A stretch of DNA of 64,000 bases from Rhizobium rosettiformans. GTDB lineage: Bacteria > Pseudomonadota > Alphaproteobacteria > Rhizobiales > Rhizobiaceae. Positions 10,683 to 19,784 of the stretch are shown here, in pieces. The notes under the pieces were generated by a model. The model saw only the letters and a list, made by a program, of their open reading frames with translations, was not told the DNA's origin and did not search any database. The position numbers and the translations under genes were made by a program. Position 1 is the stretch's first letter. Every line of letters starts with the position of its first letter. The stretch spans positions 1,330,001 through 1,394,000 of the forward strand of contig NZ_CP032405.1 of the NCBI RefSeq assembly GCF_016806065.1, in the 5' to 3' direction.

Positions 10683-11813
10683 ATGAGCACGAATACCGCT
10701 TCTGTTCCCTGTGGGGAAGTTCTCCGTTCGACTACCAACCTTGTGGGCAACGCCGCTACTGGCTTTGGCCATTCAGGCTCCCGCCCGCGTCCGTTCGGCT
10801 TTGGCCGCAACGCACTTTCTGCACCGGCGTGCGTCCCCGCCGTGTTGCGCCGCCATCCGCACCTCGTCCGCGTCGCAGACGTCGAAGCCGATCTCGATGT
10901 CCTCATCGATCGCGCCATTACCGCGATCACGGATGGCGAACCGGCCGAAGACGAGATCTTGGGGCACTACGTTCACATCGCCTCGCTGGTGCGTGCGGTG
11001 TCGTTCCGGGAGGGCAAGCTGCTTGAGTATGCGTTCGAAAGGGTGGCCCGGGCGAATCCGAACGTTCTGGTGCTGACGCAGTCGCTTAAACTGCCGCTCG
11101 TGAAAGCAGCCCTCGAAGCCGTCTCAGGCAATGACTGGTCGAGCCTCGACGGTATCAAGCTCGATTGCGAGTCACCGGCAAAGGGCAGTTACACGCCCGA
11201 CTTGATCGTCGTGAATCGCGCCCGACATACGGCCTATATCCTAGACCTCAAGCGCTCGCTCGCGTCTTACGGCGACACCAGCCGACTCGAGGAACTCAAG
11301 ACCAAGATGATGGCTTCGGCGATGGTCTTGCCCGACTGGCTGTACAAGACGCAAAAGCGATTGATGGTCGATACAGTGGAGGTGGCTATCGTCGATGGAG
11401 CCAGCCGTCCGAGTGATCACGCCACCGGCATCTGGGCGCTCTCCGAAATCGATGACCTGCTGGAGATCGACGGGGCCGCGGCCTGCATGGCCGAGCTACG
11501 CCGCCGCTTCGGTGCCCGAGTGCAGCAGCTTCTCGAGGTCGAAGCGCGCAAGGCGATCGGGGTGGATGAGCGGTTCGTCACGAGCGCGGGCGATGCCGTG
11601 GCGCCGCTGATTGCGTCGAAGCCACCTCGGATCAACCTCAACGGTCCGAGCCGAACATTTGAGGAAGAGATGGCTGCCCGATCGTTCGACGAGGATTTGG
11701 ATCGCGCCCCCTGGGAGGAAGAGCGCTTCGAGCGTCTGGATTCAATAGATGACGACGAGCCGCGCCCGGTCTTCTTCCGCATCGGCTATGCCAGACGCCC
11801 TGGGACGCACTGA
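10683..11813 (+). CDS. PD-(D/E)XK nuclease-like protein
   Basis: 376 aa, started at the ATG preceded by AAGGA; a TTG 21 nt upstream is the alternative. The core has the nuclease signature: YTPDLIVV (Asp173), then a 14-residue beta-hairpin stretch, then ILDLKRSL (Asp188, Lys190). That is the D-Xn-(D/E)-X-K pattern of PD-(D/E)XK endonucleases. An upstream helix with Glu (SFREGKLLEYAFERV) fits the usual first motif. The C-terminus (FEEEMAARSFDEDLDRAPWE) is acidic. It is first in a row with a small protein, an AAA+ ATPase and an M41 protease, which suggests an ATP-dependent nuclease/protease complex acting on DNA or on a DNA-bound target. Nuclease activity is inferred from the motif. Confidence 0.65.
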   Translation: MSTNTASVPCGEVLRSTTNLVGNAATGFGHSGSRPRPFGFGRNALSAPACVPAVLRRHPHLVRVADVEADLDVLIDRAITAITDGEPAEDEILGHYVHIASLVRAVSFREGKLLEYAFERVARANPNVLVLTQSLKLPLVKAALEAVSGNDWSSLDGIKLDCESPAKGSYTPDLIVVNRARHTAYILDLKRSLASYGDTSRLEELKTKMMASAMVLPDWLYKTQKRLMVDTVEVAIVDGASRPSDHATGIWALSEIDDLLEIDGAAACMAELRRRFGARVQQLLEVEARKAIGVDERFVTSAGDAVAPLIASKPPRINLNGPSRTFEEEMAARSFDEDLDRAPWEEERFERLDSIDDDEPRPVFFRIGYARRPGTH

Positions 11814-11964
11814 CCCAAACCGCTCGATGATCTGAACGCTGTAGCCAGACGCTTGCCGTCGGGCTGCAGGCGTTGGCCGCAATGGCTTTACGCCCGCGGC
11901 TTTCCTCACCATTCCCCATTCCACGTTTGCGCTGGGCCCCGCTACGGTCCGGCAAGGAGTTCCC

Positions 11965-12429
11965 ATGTCTTCTGACATCCGTTCGGAGGGGCTGCCGCAC
12001 ATGCGTTGCGAAGCGCTCACCTCGAACATGCGACCGACGACTCTCGACTGCCACCGCTCCCACGACGTCTTGCTTCGCACTCCCGGCGCACCTGCTCATC
12101 GAGAGACTGCCGACGATCCTGCTGTAGTGATCGGACTCGCTCTCGGGCACGTGCGAACGCAAGAAGGGCTGACCGGCACTGTACCGCCTCGCGTGATGGC
12201 CCACCTGCTGGTCCATATCGAGCACGGTGATCCAGCCTGCGAAGTGGTCATGGACTGGCTCGTCAAGCGCAGCCGCAACGCAGCCGTGCAGCGCGAGCGT
12301 CGCAAGATTCGCGAGCGTCCCCGGCCGGAACCGGGCAGTCTCAGGAAACGCGCGTTGCGGGCGCGAGACCTTAGCCGATCCGGTTTGGCAATTATTGCCG
12401 AAACTGCGGAGGTTAACATCGATGAGTAA
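11965..12429 (+). CDS. Small protein of the AAA/M41 operon, 154 aa
   Basis: I do not recognise it. It starts MSSDIRSEGLPHMRC after AAGGAG at ideal spacing. The middle (VPPRVMAHLLVHIEHGDPAC) looks helical. The basic tail (KRSRNAAVQRERRKIRERPR) could bind nucleic acid. Its stop TAA overlaps the ATG of the ATPase (ATGAGTAA), so the two are translationally coupled. Role may be adaptor or specificity subunit; this is inference from position. Confidence 0.7.
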   Translation: MSSDIRSEGLPHMRCEALTSNMRPTTLDCHRSHDVLLRTPGAPAHRETADDPAVVIGLALGHVRTQEGLTGTVPPRVMAHLLVHIEHGDPACEVVMDWLVKRSRNAAVQRERRKIRERPRPEPGSLRKRALRARDLSRSGLAIIAETAEVNIDE

Positions 12430-14326
12430 GGTCGCCCGTCTGTTTGTTCACCGGCTCGAACAGCTTGCCCGGCGCGAGGCGAGGCGCAATGCGCTTCGCA
12501 ACGGGTTGCTCGACGTGAAAGCTGTCGAGATCGGAGGTCACATGATCCGGCGCTACACGCCCGTGTTCGACACCTCGTCCCTCATCGGCGATCGCGAGAA
12601 GGACTTGGCATGGGTACGGCGCCACTTCGGCGACTATCTGCAGCCAATGGCGGTATCGTTCGAAGGCGCATCTGTACCCGCAGGTCTGCGGTCGGCATCT
12701 CGGCGGAAGTCCGGTTCCAAAACTGAGCGGCTGTCTGACGCTGATCATGCAAACCGCGCTTATGCCCTCAGCCTCATTGGCCAGGGAGGCAAAAGTCCGC
12801 TCGTCAGCAACATCATCGCGGCGATCGTTCTTGCGAGGACGATCGAGAGAGCCCGTGTGACCTTGGCTGCCGTGACACGCGCGGCGGCGATGCCGGCTCC
12901 GGTGATCGCACTTCATGCGCCGATCATTGGCTTCGAGCAGGCTATCCGACGGCTGATCGAAGTCCCGGGCTTTGTACCCGGTGGCGATCTTAAGGGGCTT
13001 GATGGTGAGTATGTCTATGACGACATGACCATCGCCGGCGACGAAGGCCCGGGCAGGACCTACGTTCTGCTGCTTGGGCACCTCTTGCGTCGCGTGGCAG
13101 GCGGCAATCTGCAGCGTCGGCTTCTCAATGCGCTGCGGCGTGACTATCCCGTCGTTGCAATTTGTGAAGACACAAAAGGTGTTCCGGCGGAGATTGCCAT
13201 CGCAGCCGATATCAATCTGATCGGCGGGAGATTGGACTATCCATTCCTGGTCCTAATGCTCGAAGCCATCTACGGCTCAAACGGAAGGTCAGCGCTCGAT
13301 CGGTGGACCAATGCTTATGATGTTCACTACCTCACCATCGATGACGTCGTGCTCGCGTTCAGACCGGGTCGCAGTCCGGCCGAAGTCGTTGCGATCCTTG
13401 CGTCGCTCACCGAGCGCAACCGCATTGCGGCGCGCGATGGCGACAGTGACGACGATGAGAGCGACGGCTCCTCAAATGGCTCCAAGGCGTCGAAACAAAA
13501 GCCGGGCAAGGCAAGCCATGACACGCCTGCTTCGGGGCAAGACAGCAGCAGTGGCGGGTGGAAACGCGACAAGCCGTCCGGGGCGGAAGTCATCCAGCCG
13601 GAGCCTTGGAGCGAAGACGGCAGCCCACCGAGCCTCGCGGTCGAGACGCTCCCTGGATACGGCAAGGCGAAGACCTGGGCGCTTGATCTCAAGGCCGACC
13701 TTGATGACTACCGAGCCTCGATCCTTCCATGGTCTGACATGAGCACCAAACTGCTCCTCTCGGGACCGCCCGGGACCGGCAAGACGACATTCGCGCGGGC
13801 GCTCTGCAATAGTCTTCAGGTGCCGCTGGTGGTCAGTTCGGTGTCGACCTGGCTCCAGGGTGCGCATCTGAGCGACGTGCTCAATCGTATGACCCGGACT
13901 TTTGCCGAGGCGCGTGCCGCGGCACCCGCGATCCTCTTCATCGACGAGATCGACGGTATCGGAAAGCGGCAGCCGGCGGAACGCGAGTACGCGGACTACT
14001 GGAATAGCGTCGTCAACAAAGCGCTTGAACTGCTGGATGGTGCGGTCAAGGGCGAAGGCCTCATCGTCGTCGGCGCCACTAACAGACCGGAGCAGATCGA
14101 CGAGGCCTTAAAACGTTCCGGGCGCTTGGAAACCCAAATCGGGATCCCGAGGCCTGACACGGCGACGCTGGCCGAAATCTTCCGGCATCATCTCGGTGAG
14201 GATCTGAAGCTGCTGGTCGCCGCGGGGCAGGAAACAAACAAGGAGCGGCCCGCGATCGCCGAGCTGCCCTCGGACACCGGCGCCAGTCTGAGTCAACAAG
14301 CAGCGCCGAATGGAGGAAGCCAATGA
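12422..14326 (+). CDS. AAA+ ATPase, FtsH-like, lid encoded separately
   Basis: 634 aa from MSKVARLFVHRLEQ. The N-terminal ~400 residues are unrecognised and include a low-complexity Ser/Lys-rich linker (about 340-400). The AAA module has Walker A GPPGTGKT (about residue 447), Walker B ILFIDEID (about 505), and sensor/arginine-finger region VGATNRPEQIDEALKRSGRL. It ends shortly after IFRHHL, before the AAA helical lid; the lid begins the next protein. It should hydrolyse ATP to unfold substrates and feed them to the M41 peptidase. ATGA overlap with the next gene indicates tight coupling. No transmembrane segment is evident, unlike true FtsH. Confidence 0.85.
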   Translation: MSKVARLFVHRLEQLARREARRNALRNGLLDVKAVEIGGHMIRRYTPVFDTSSLIGDREKDLAWVRRHFGDYLQPMAVSFEGASVPAGLRSASRRKSGSKTERLSDADHANRAYALSLIGQGGKSPLVSNIIAAIVLARTIERARVTLAAVTRAAAMPAPVIALHAPIIGFEQAIRRLIEVPGFVPGGDLKGLDGEYVYDDMTIAGDEGPGRTYVLLLGHLLRRVAGGNLQRRLLNALRRDYPVVAICEDTKGVPAEIAIAADINLIGGRLDYPFLVLMLEAIYGSNGRSALDRWTNAYDVHYLTIDDVVLAFRPGRSPAEVVAILASLTERNRIAARDGDSDDDESDGSSNGSKASKQKPGKASHDTPASGQDSSSGGWKRDKPSGAEVIQPEPWSEDGSPPSLAVETLPGYGKAKTWALDLKADLDDYRASILPWSDMSTKLLLSGPPGTGKTTFARALCNSLQVPLVVSSVSTWLQGAHLSDVLNRMTRTFAEARAAAPAILFIDEIDGIGKRQPAEREYADYWNSVVNKALELLDGAVKGEGLIVVGATNRPEQIDEALKRSGRLETQIGIPRPDTATLAEIFRHHLGEDLKLLVAAGQETNKERPAIAELPSDTGASLSQQAAPNGGSQ

Positions 14327-15069
14327 CACATCAAGCCATGACCAATACCGGATCGACCGAGAGCGATGTTCAATCGGTTCTGAAGCGTCTGGGAACCCGC
14401 GCGATGGGCCTTACGGGTGCCGATGTCGAGCGCATTGTACGCGAGGCCCGCCAGGTCGCACGCCGGCAGAAGCGGTCGATCCGATATCAGGATCTGGAAG
14501 ACGGCATCCGGATGAACCGCCCAGAGCTTCCGCACGATCTACGCTGGCGCTTTGCTGTTCATGAGGCGGGGCATGCCATCGTGCATCATGCCCTCAAGCT
14601 CGGTCCGATCCAAGGGATCACTATCGACATGCCCGAAGGCGGGTACAATCTCCTGTCGTTCCATAGGTCGGGCAGCGACACGCTCGGCTATCGCGAGGAC
14701 CTGCTGGCGATGTTGATGGCCGGGCGGGCGGCCGAGCAGATTGTCTTCTGTTCGGTCTCAGTTGGTTCGGCCGGATCAGACGACAGTGACCTCGCGCGTG
14801 CGACCGGGCTTGCCCTGGCCCTTGAGCGCAGCCTCGGTTTTGGGGCGGTGCAGCCGCTCCTTTACCGCGACGACAAGGATCCGACCGTGGTGCTCGATGC
14901 GCAGCCGGATTTAGCCGCTCGTGTCCATGCTCGGCTTGAGAAGGCACTCGGGCGGGCGGCCGAGATCCTCAATGACAATAGGGCGCGGCTTGATCGGTTG
15001 ACGGCGGTGCTGTTCGAGCAGCAGGTGCTTGATGGGGATGGGGTGAGCGAAATTCTCAATCATAGGTAA
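14323..15069 (+). CDS. M41-type (FtsH-like) zinc metalloprotease with AAA lid
   Basis: 248 aa. Residues about 12-60 (LTGADVERIVREARQVARRQ) are the helical lid of an FtsH AAA domain, missing from the preceding ATPase. The peptidase follows, with zinc motif HEAGH (His80, Glu81, His84) and a downstream acidic ligand candidate in GSDDSDLARAT. The gene overlaps the ATPase by ATGA. Together they equal a soluble FtsH cut in two within its AAA module. Probable role: ATP-dependent proteolysis of a specific target of this operon. Catalytic residues are all present. Confidence 0.88.
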   Translation: MTHQAMTNTGSTESDVQSVLKRLGTRAMGLTGADVERIVREARQVARRQKRSIRYQDLEDGIRMNRPELPHDLRWRFAVHEAGHAIVHHALKLGPIQGITIDMPEGGYNLLSFHRSGSDTLGYREDLLAMLMAGRAAEQIVFCSVSVGSAGSDDSDLARATGLALALERSLGFGAVQPLLYRDDKDPTVVLDAQPDLAARVHARLEKALGRAAEILNDNRARLDRLTAVLFEQQVLDGDGVSEILNHR

Positions 15070-15390
15070 GGGCAACTGGTAGGCGCAAAGGTAACTGTGC
15101 GCCTTCAATTTTGGCCATCGTGGGCGAGCTCCGTCGATGGATTGCCGTATGCACGCTGGGTTCAAATTGTTTAATTGGATACCTATTGAATGTATCTCAT
15201 TGTAGGTTCGTGACGCTGTAGTACAAATCTCATTTATCACTCCTGATACCCTCGAATATTCAGGGGTTTTTATTTAAAATACGATAAGGGTTACTTATCG
15301 GAGGTCAGCGACCCCGGGCTCTTTTATGAGAAGTACGGAACCTTAAGCTGCATATAGCTTTCGCTTAACGAATCATTTACCATAAATTCA
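15070..15390. other. AT-rich intergenic region after the M41 gene
   Basis: No gene is supported. An imperfect hairpin CCCTCGAA/TTCAGGGG followed by TTTTTATTT at about 15251-15276 may terminate the operon. The last ~90 bp hold the promoter and leader of the interrupted RHE_PE00001-type gene. Confidence 0.5.
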
Positions 15391-15434
15391 ATGACTTACG
15401 ATTTTGCAAAATTGCCCATCCAGAGCCTGCTGAG
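15391..15434 (+). pseudogene. 5' end of RHE_PE00001-family gene, cut by IS66 array
   Basis: ATG followed by 13 codons reading TYDFAKLPIQSLL, then IS66-A begins at 15435. The last bases TGCTGAG correspond to the target TGCTGCGG still present at 25973-25980 before the body of the gene. Joining CTG-CTG here with CTG-CTG-CGG at 25972 restores an uninterrupted reading frame [22 protein letters not shown]. This proves the two pieces are one gene split by 10.5 kb of insertions. Confidence 0.85.
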
Positions 15435-15532
15435 GTAAGCGGGGCTAATCCGGTGGCAATGCCGAGAAAACCTGCAATTTCGGGGGCTTGTGCGCACTGC
15501 CAGGATCGGCTGCTGAGAGGGCAGGGTGGTCG

Positions 15533-17206
15533 TCAGAGACGCGCCGCAACCAGGGAGGCGAGCGGGGCAATAGGATGATCTTTGTCGCTGATCCCCAGCC
15601 GATCGCCGAGGTAGTGCCAGAACGACAGGCCGAGCTTCTGGCAGGTCTTCGAAAGGCCCAGCATGCTGTCGCGCGCCTGGCGGCCGTTGCGACTGACGGT
15701 GCCCCCGGAAATCTTTCGCTTGATGACAAAGCCCCGCAGATCGCGCTCCGACGCATTGGTGTGAAGCGGGATCTCCGGCCGCTCAAGAACCATGAGCAGC
15801 TCCGGCTTGCGACGCCTCAGCCGAAACAGCAGTTTGTCGAGATCGCTGTAGCCGGTGCGGATCGAGAAAATCCGGTCGAAGCGAGCCCGCAGGCCCTTGG
15901 CCATAGCTGGGTCAGGCCTTCGTCGATAGGCTTTCAGAGCCTTGTAGAAGTGCCAGATGAGCTCGCGCAGGGTCTCGACGTGCTTCACCTGGCCGGGCGT
16001 GGCCGGCATCAGCTTTTGCAGCAGCCGTTCCGCATGCACCCAACACAGCGCGTGTGTACCAACCCGAAACTGCCCGGCATCGTCGGAGACGATCACCGCG
16101 TTTCCAACCAGGCCATGATGGCGGATGGCGCCCCATATGCCGGCCTCAGCGAATGGCCGAAGCGTCTCCGTGTCGAAGATGTCGATGCCATGTTCGGCGA
16201 GATGCTGGAGGAAGGGCACCCGGTTGGCAAACCGCAGCGGTTCATGGGTGTTCAACCGGGCAGCAAGGGCAGGGTCGACCTGCCGGTCTTCCAGCAGCGC
16301 GAAAGCGGCGTCGTTGAGAACATAGTCCTGATAGTTGCCGCGCAGCAGGGCGAGGAAGTTCAGCCTCGACTTCGAAGACGCCGTGCGAAAGGCTGTGAAA
16401 TGCTCGCCGCCAATATGCGTCGTATGGAAATTGCGGTTGGCGTGACGGGCACCGGTGTCGTCGACGGTCACGTAGGGCGCAGACACAAGGCCGGCATGCA
16501 GCACGGCGGCATCCTCGGCATGAAAGCCATCCAGCCTTTCTGTCAGGAACCGCACCACTTGGCGTTTGGAGATCTCGACACCGACGTCGTTGAGCAACGT
16601 CGTCATTCGCTGCGTCGTGACCTGCCCATGCGCATGCAGCATCAGACAAAACCGCCGCAGATTGGGCCCAAAGCCACCTCGTATCCCCGCAGGCAGCTGT
16701 GCTGTGATGGTGTCTCCGTCCGGCGTCACCCAGCACTCCCGCCGGTAACGAACCACCTCGACCTTGAGCACCAGATCCCGGACAAAGCAGTCCTTGTAGC
16801 CCTTGAAGCGCGATCCGGGCGGTACACTGACAGCCAGCACCTCTTCACGCGTCACCCGCTTCGTGTCGTTCTTCGGCCCTCGCGGCCGGGGTGCGGGATC
16901 CTTGGCCGAGACCGCCTTGTCGCCCGTTGCTTTTTCCATGCCCGACGGTCTGAAGGGCGGGCGGGGTGGCAGGTTTTTCAGGCGTGCAATCTCGTCACGC
17001 AGAAGCTGGTTGTCGATCTTCAGTCGGGTGTTCTCGAGCCTGAGCTGATCGTTCTCATCGCGAAGCCTTTGGTTTTCAGCTTCGAGCTTCTCAATCCGGG
17101 CGTCTGCCCGATCAACACGCTCCACCAGGCCAGTCACGAGCTCTCGCAGCGCCTTCAGCGACAGCGTGTCGGCATGCTCGACCATGGGCAGGCGGCGCTT
17201 CGTCAT
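15533..17206 (-). CDS. IS66-family transposase (copy A)
   Basis: 557 aa. N-terminal leucine-zipper coiled coil (about 20-70: EKLEAENQRLRDENDQLRLE). The central region has a possible DDE core with Asp in VTVDDTGARH and VSDDAGQF, and Glu in HTNASERDLRGF. No TnpA/TnpB partner genes. Predicted protein identical to copy B. A 578-aa ORF on the opposite strand is its shadow. Confidence 0.92.
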   Translation of the reverse strand: MTKRRLPMVEHADTLSLKALRELVTGLVERVDRADARIEKLEAENQRLRDENDQLRLENTRLKIDNQLLRDEIARLKNLPPRPPFRPSGMEKATGDKAVSAKDPAPRPRGPKNDTKRVTREEVLAVSVPPGSRFKGYKDCFVRDLVLKVEVVRYRRECWVTPDGDTITAQLPAGIRGGFGPNLRRFCLMLHAHGQVTTQRMTTLLNDVGVEISKRQVVRFLTERLDGFHAEDAAVLHAGLVSAPYVTVDDTGARHANRNFHTTHIGGEHFTAFRTASSKSRLNFLALLRGNYQDYVLNDAAFALLEDRQVDPALAARLNTHEPLRFANRVPFLQHLAEHGIDIFDTETLRPFAEAGIWGAIRHHGLVGNAVIVSDDAGQFRVGTHALCWVHAERLLQKLMPATPGQVKHVETLRELIWHFYKALKAYRRRPDPAMAKGLRARFDRIFSIRTGYSDLDKLLFRLRRRKPELLMVLERPEIPLHTNASERDLRGFVIKRKISGGTVSRNGRQARDSMLGLSKTCQKLGLSFWHYLGDRLGISDKDHPIAPLASLVAARL

Positions 17207-17592
17207 AACGGGAGTGAATCATGAATTACCGGAAACAGGAATCTGGAGGGTTCTGTGAGGTCCGGCCGCTGAGCGTGCGGCATTCACTGACCGGACCTCA
17301 TTGAAGCCGGATTGAACGAAGGCGCGGGTTGTTTTGCGCTATGGGGATTTCGCCGCTGCGGTCGATGGCGTCTGGTGGGGTCGTGCCTCAAAGAACCGCG
17401 TTGATTGATGAGGCAGGAGAACCAAAGCGGCATACAGGATGTTTTGGGGTGCCCTGTCGGCGGGTTGAGATGGCTCTGACACCAGGCGCCGGTTCTTTTT
17501 ATGTGCCACCGGCGTAATCGGCCAAAGCGTGGCTCCCGCGGCCGCTTGACATGCCGACGCTGATCGCTGGACTGATCGAATTCCGGGCATAG

Positions 17593-18768
17593 TCATGAAC
17601 TGTCGTCCCATGCTGGTCGGCAGACAGGCTGGAGTGGGGTCCACGCGCCTATGATTGTCATGGCTCCACCGCAACAGGGGCATCGGTGTGCCACAGGTGT
17701 TGGCCCTGCCTCCGGTTCTTCGACCTGCTGTTCTGGCGGCGGGACGTTGAGCAGCCTTCGGCACAGGTCCAGCTTCACTTGCCGATGACCATTGGCAAGC
17801 AGACCGTAATGTCGAATGCGATGGAAGCCGTCCGGCACGGTGTGCAGCAGGAAACGACGGATGAACTCGTGCGCATCGAGTGTCATCAGCTTCTGGACGC
17901 CGCCGGTTCGGTAATCCTTCCATCGAAAGGTGACGCGGTCACCGTCCATGCTGACGAGGCGGGAATTGGAGATGGCGATGCGATGGGTGTAGCGACCTAG
18001 ATAGGCCAGCACCTGTCCGGGTCCTGCAAATGGTGGTTTTGCATAGACGACCCATTCGATACGGCGGGCCGCTTTAAGGGTTCGATTGAAGGCAGCCGGA
18101 TCAGCCAGGCCGGCAATGTCGCCGAAGAACTGAAGCTGGCCGAGCTCGAAGGCCTGCTTCAAGTGTTCGAGAAACAGCCGCCGGAACAGGCGGGACAAAA
18201 CGCGCACGGGCATGAAGAAGTTTGGCCTGAAAGCAACCCATCTGGATCGCTCGACAGACAATCCGCCGCCCGGCACGATGCAATGGACATGCGGGTGATA
18301 CTGCAGGTTCTGGCCCCAGGAGTGCAGCACCGCGATGAAGCCAATCTCGGCACCGAGATGTCTAGGATCGGCCGCAAGCCTGCGCAGCGTCTCGGCGACG
18401 GCGCGAAACAGGATGGCATAGACCGCCTCCTTGTTCTGGAAGGCGATTGCCGCAATCGCTTGCGGCACGGTGAACACGACGTGGAAGTAGCCGATCGGTA
18501 GCAGGTCTGCCTGCCGCGCTGCAAGCCAGTCGCGGCTTGCCTGTCCCTGGCATTTTGGGCAATGCCGGTTGCGGCACGAATTGTAGGCGATGCGGAGCGT
18601 GTCACAATCCTGGCACTGCTGGACATGGCCGCCGAGGCGCGCGGTCCGGCACATCTCGATGGCGCTCATGACCCGACGTTCGACACGCCCGAGATGAGCG
18701 TCGTGTGTTAGACGATATCGTTCCCCGTGGCGGCGAAAGATGTCCGCCACCTCCAGTCCCGCCACCAT
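17593..18768 (-). CDS. IS91-family Y2 transposase (copy 2)
   Basis: 391 aa, same predicted protein as the copy 1 transposase (5385-6560), with all HUH, Cys and YLGRY residues intact. Confidence 0.93.
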   Translation of the reverse strand: MVAGLEVADIFRRHGERYRLTHDAHLGRVERRVMSAIEMCRTARLGGHVQQCQDCDTLRIAYNSCRNRHCPKCQGQASRDWLAARQADLLPIGYFHVVFTVPQAIAAIAFQNKEAVYAILFRAVAETLRRLAADPRHLGAEIGFIAVLHSWGQNLQYHPHVHCIVPGGGLSVERSRWVAFRPNFFMPVRVLSRLFRRLFLEHLKQAFELGQLQFFGDIAGLADPAAFNRTLKAARRIEWVVYAKPPFAGPGQVLAYLGRYTHRIAISNSRLVSMDGDRVTFRWKDYRTGGVQKLMTLDAHEFIRRFLLHTVPDGFHRIRHYGLLANGHRQVKLDLCRRLLNVPPPEQQVEEPEAGPTPVAHRCPCCGGAMTIIGAWTPLQPVCRPAWDDSS

Positions 18769-18780
18769 GGCGAGACGTCC

Positions 18781-19641
18781 TCAGCCCGGCGGCACCACCT
18801 CCAGCGTCAGGCGGTCGAGGGGGCTGGTCGTGCTGCGGATCAGCCGATTGGAAACCTTCGTGTAGCGGGCCGTGGTGGACAGATTGTTGTGGCCGAGGAG
18901 AACCTGGATGATCCGAATATCGGTTCCGCTTTCCAGAAGATGGGTGGCAAAGCTGTGACGAAGTGTATGCACCGTCACCCGTTTGTCGATGCCAGCGGCA
19001 GTCCGCGCCGAACGGCAGGCCGAGTGCAAGACTTGGACACTGATCGGCATAGTCTCGTCCCTGCCCGGAAACAGCCAGAACTGCGGTCGTGCTAGTTTCC
19101 AATAAGCGCGAAGGATGCCCAGTAACTGTGCCGAGAGCATCACGGTTCGGTCCTTGCCGCCCTTGCCATGCTCGACGCTGATGACACCTCGTTCACTGTC
19201 GATGTTGCCGACTTTAAGACTGACAGTCTCTGAGGCGCGCAGCCCTGCCGCATAAGCCGTCGTCAGTGCTGCTCTTGTCTTCAGGCTTGGTATCGCTTCG
19301 AGAAAGCGCACGATCTCGTCGCCATTCAATATCGTCGGCAGCTTGGATGGCGTACGGGGATAGGCGATGCGCTCCGGTATATCATCATGCCCAAGGGTGA
19401 CGCCAAAGAAGAACCGCAGCGCACAGACCGTCTGGTTCAAGGCCGGCCATGACAGGCCCGTCGACACCAGATGCACCTGAAAGGCGCGCACGTCTTCCAG
19501 TCCAAGTCGGTCTGGCGATCGCCCGAAATAGCGCGAGAACTTCGTCACCGCATGCAAATAGGATCGCTGCGTCGCCGGCGACAGGTTGCGGATTGTCATG
19601 TCCTCGATCATCCGCCGGCGTAGAGGGCTCATCTTACTCAT
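18781..19641 (-). CDS. Tyrosine recombinase of IS91-family element (copy 2)
   Basis: 286 aa, same as 6573-7433, with the catalytic Arg, His-x-x-Arg, His and Tyr all present. Confidence 0.92.
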   Translation of the reverse strand: MSKMSPLRRRMIEDMTIRNLSPATQRSYLHAVTKFSRYFGRSPDRLGLEDVRAFQVHLVSTGLSWPALNQTVCALRFFFGVTLGHDDIPERIAYPRTPSKLPTILNGDEIVRFLEAIPSLKTRAALTTAYAAGLRASETVSLKVGNIDSERGVISVEHGKGGKDRTVMLSAQLLGILRAYWKLARPQFWLFPGRDETMPISVQVLHSACRSARTAAGIDKRVTVHTLRHSFATHLLESGTDIRIIQVLLGHNNLSTTARYTKVSNRLIRSTTSPLDRLTLEVVPPG

Positions 19642-19776
19642 GATAATCTCCCGTTCAAAGGTTGGCCAAAACAGCCAATCCTTCAAACCAGAGACACGCC
19701 ATGCAAATCAGACGCCCCAACTGCCGCGAAAGCGGCTTCGTTCAATCCCTCGTGCCACCGGATTTGCTCCAGGTAC

Positions 19777-19784
19777 TGCTGCGG
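19777..19784. repeat. 8-bp target-site spacer between IS66-A and IS66-B
   Basis: TGCTGCGG, identical to the 8 bp after IS66-C (25973-25980) and part of the target gene's CTGCTGCGG. Confidence 0.85.

Larger units (their letters stand above)
17243..19746 (-). mobile_element. IS91-family element, copy 2 (inside IS66-A)
   Basis: Same 2504-bp unit as copy 1, inserted between GAAT and CCCTCGTGCC of the IS66-A right end. The uninterrupted site is visible in element B at 21590-21600. Confidence 0.9.
15435..19776 (-). mobile_element. IS66-family element A (carries IS91 copy 2)
   Basis: The left end is GTAAGCGGGGCTAATCCGG; the right end is CCGGATTTGCTCCAGGTAC (ends 19776), imperfect inverted repeats with the GTA tips typical of IS66. 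The single-ORF layout without TnpA/TnpB matches the ISBst12-type subgroup. The right end is interrupted by IS91 copy 2 about 30 bp inside the tip. It is followed by an 8-bp spacer TGCTGCGG and then element B. Confidence 0.85.

Noticed and set aside
15488..17224. 578-aa plus-strand ORF opposite the IS66 transposase (also in copies B and C)
   Set aside because: It is the mirror frame of a GC-rich transposase gene; the minus strand has the coiled coil and the transposase motifs.
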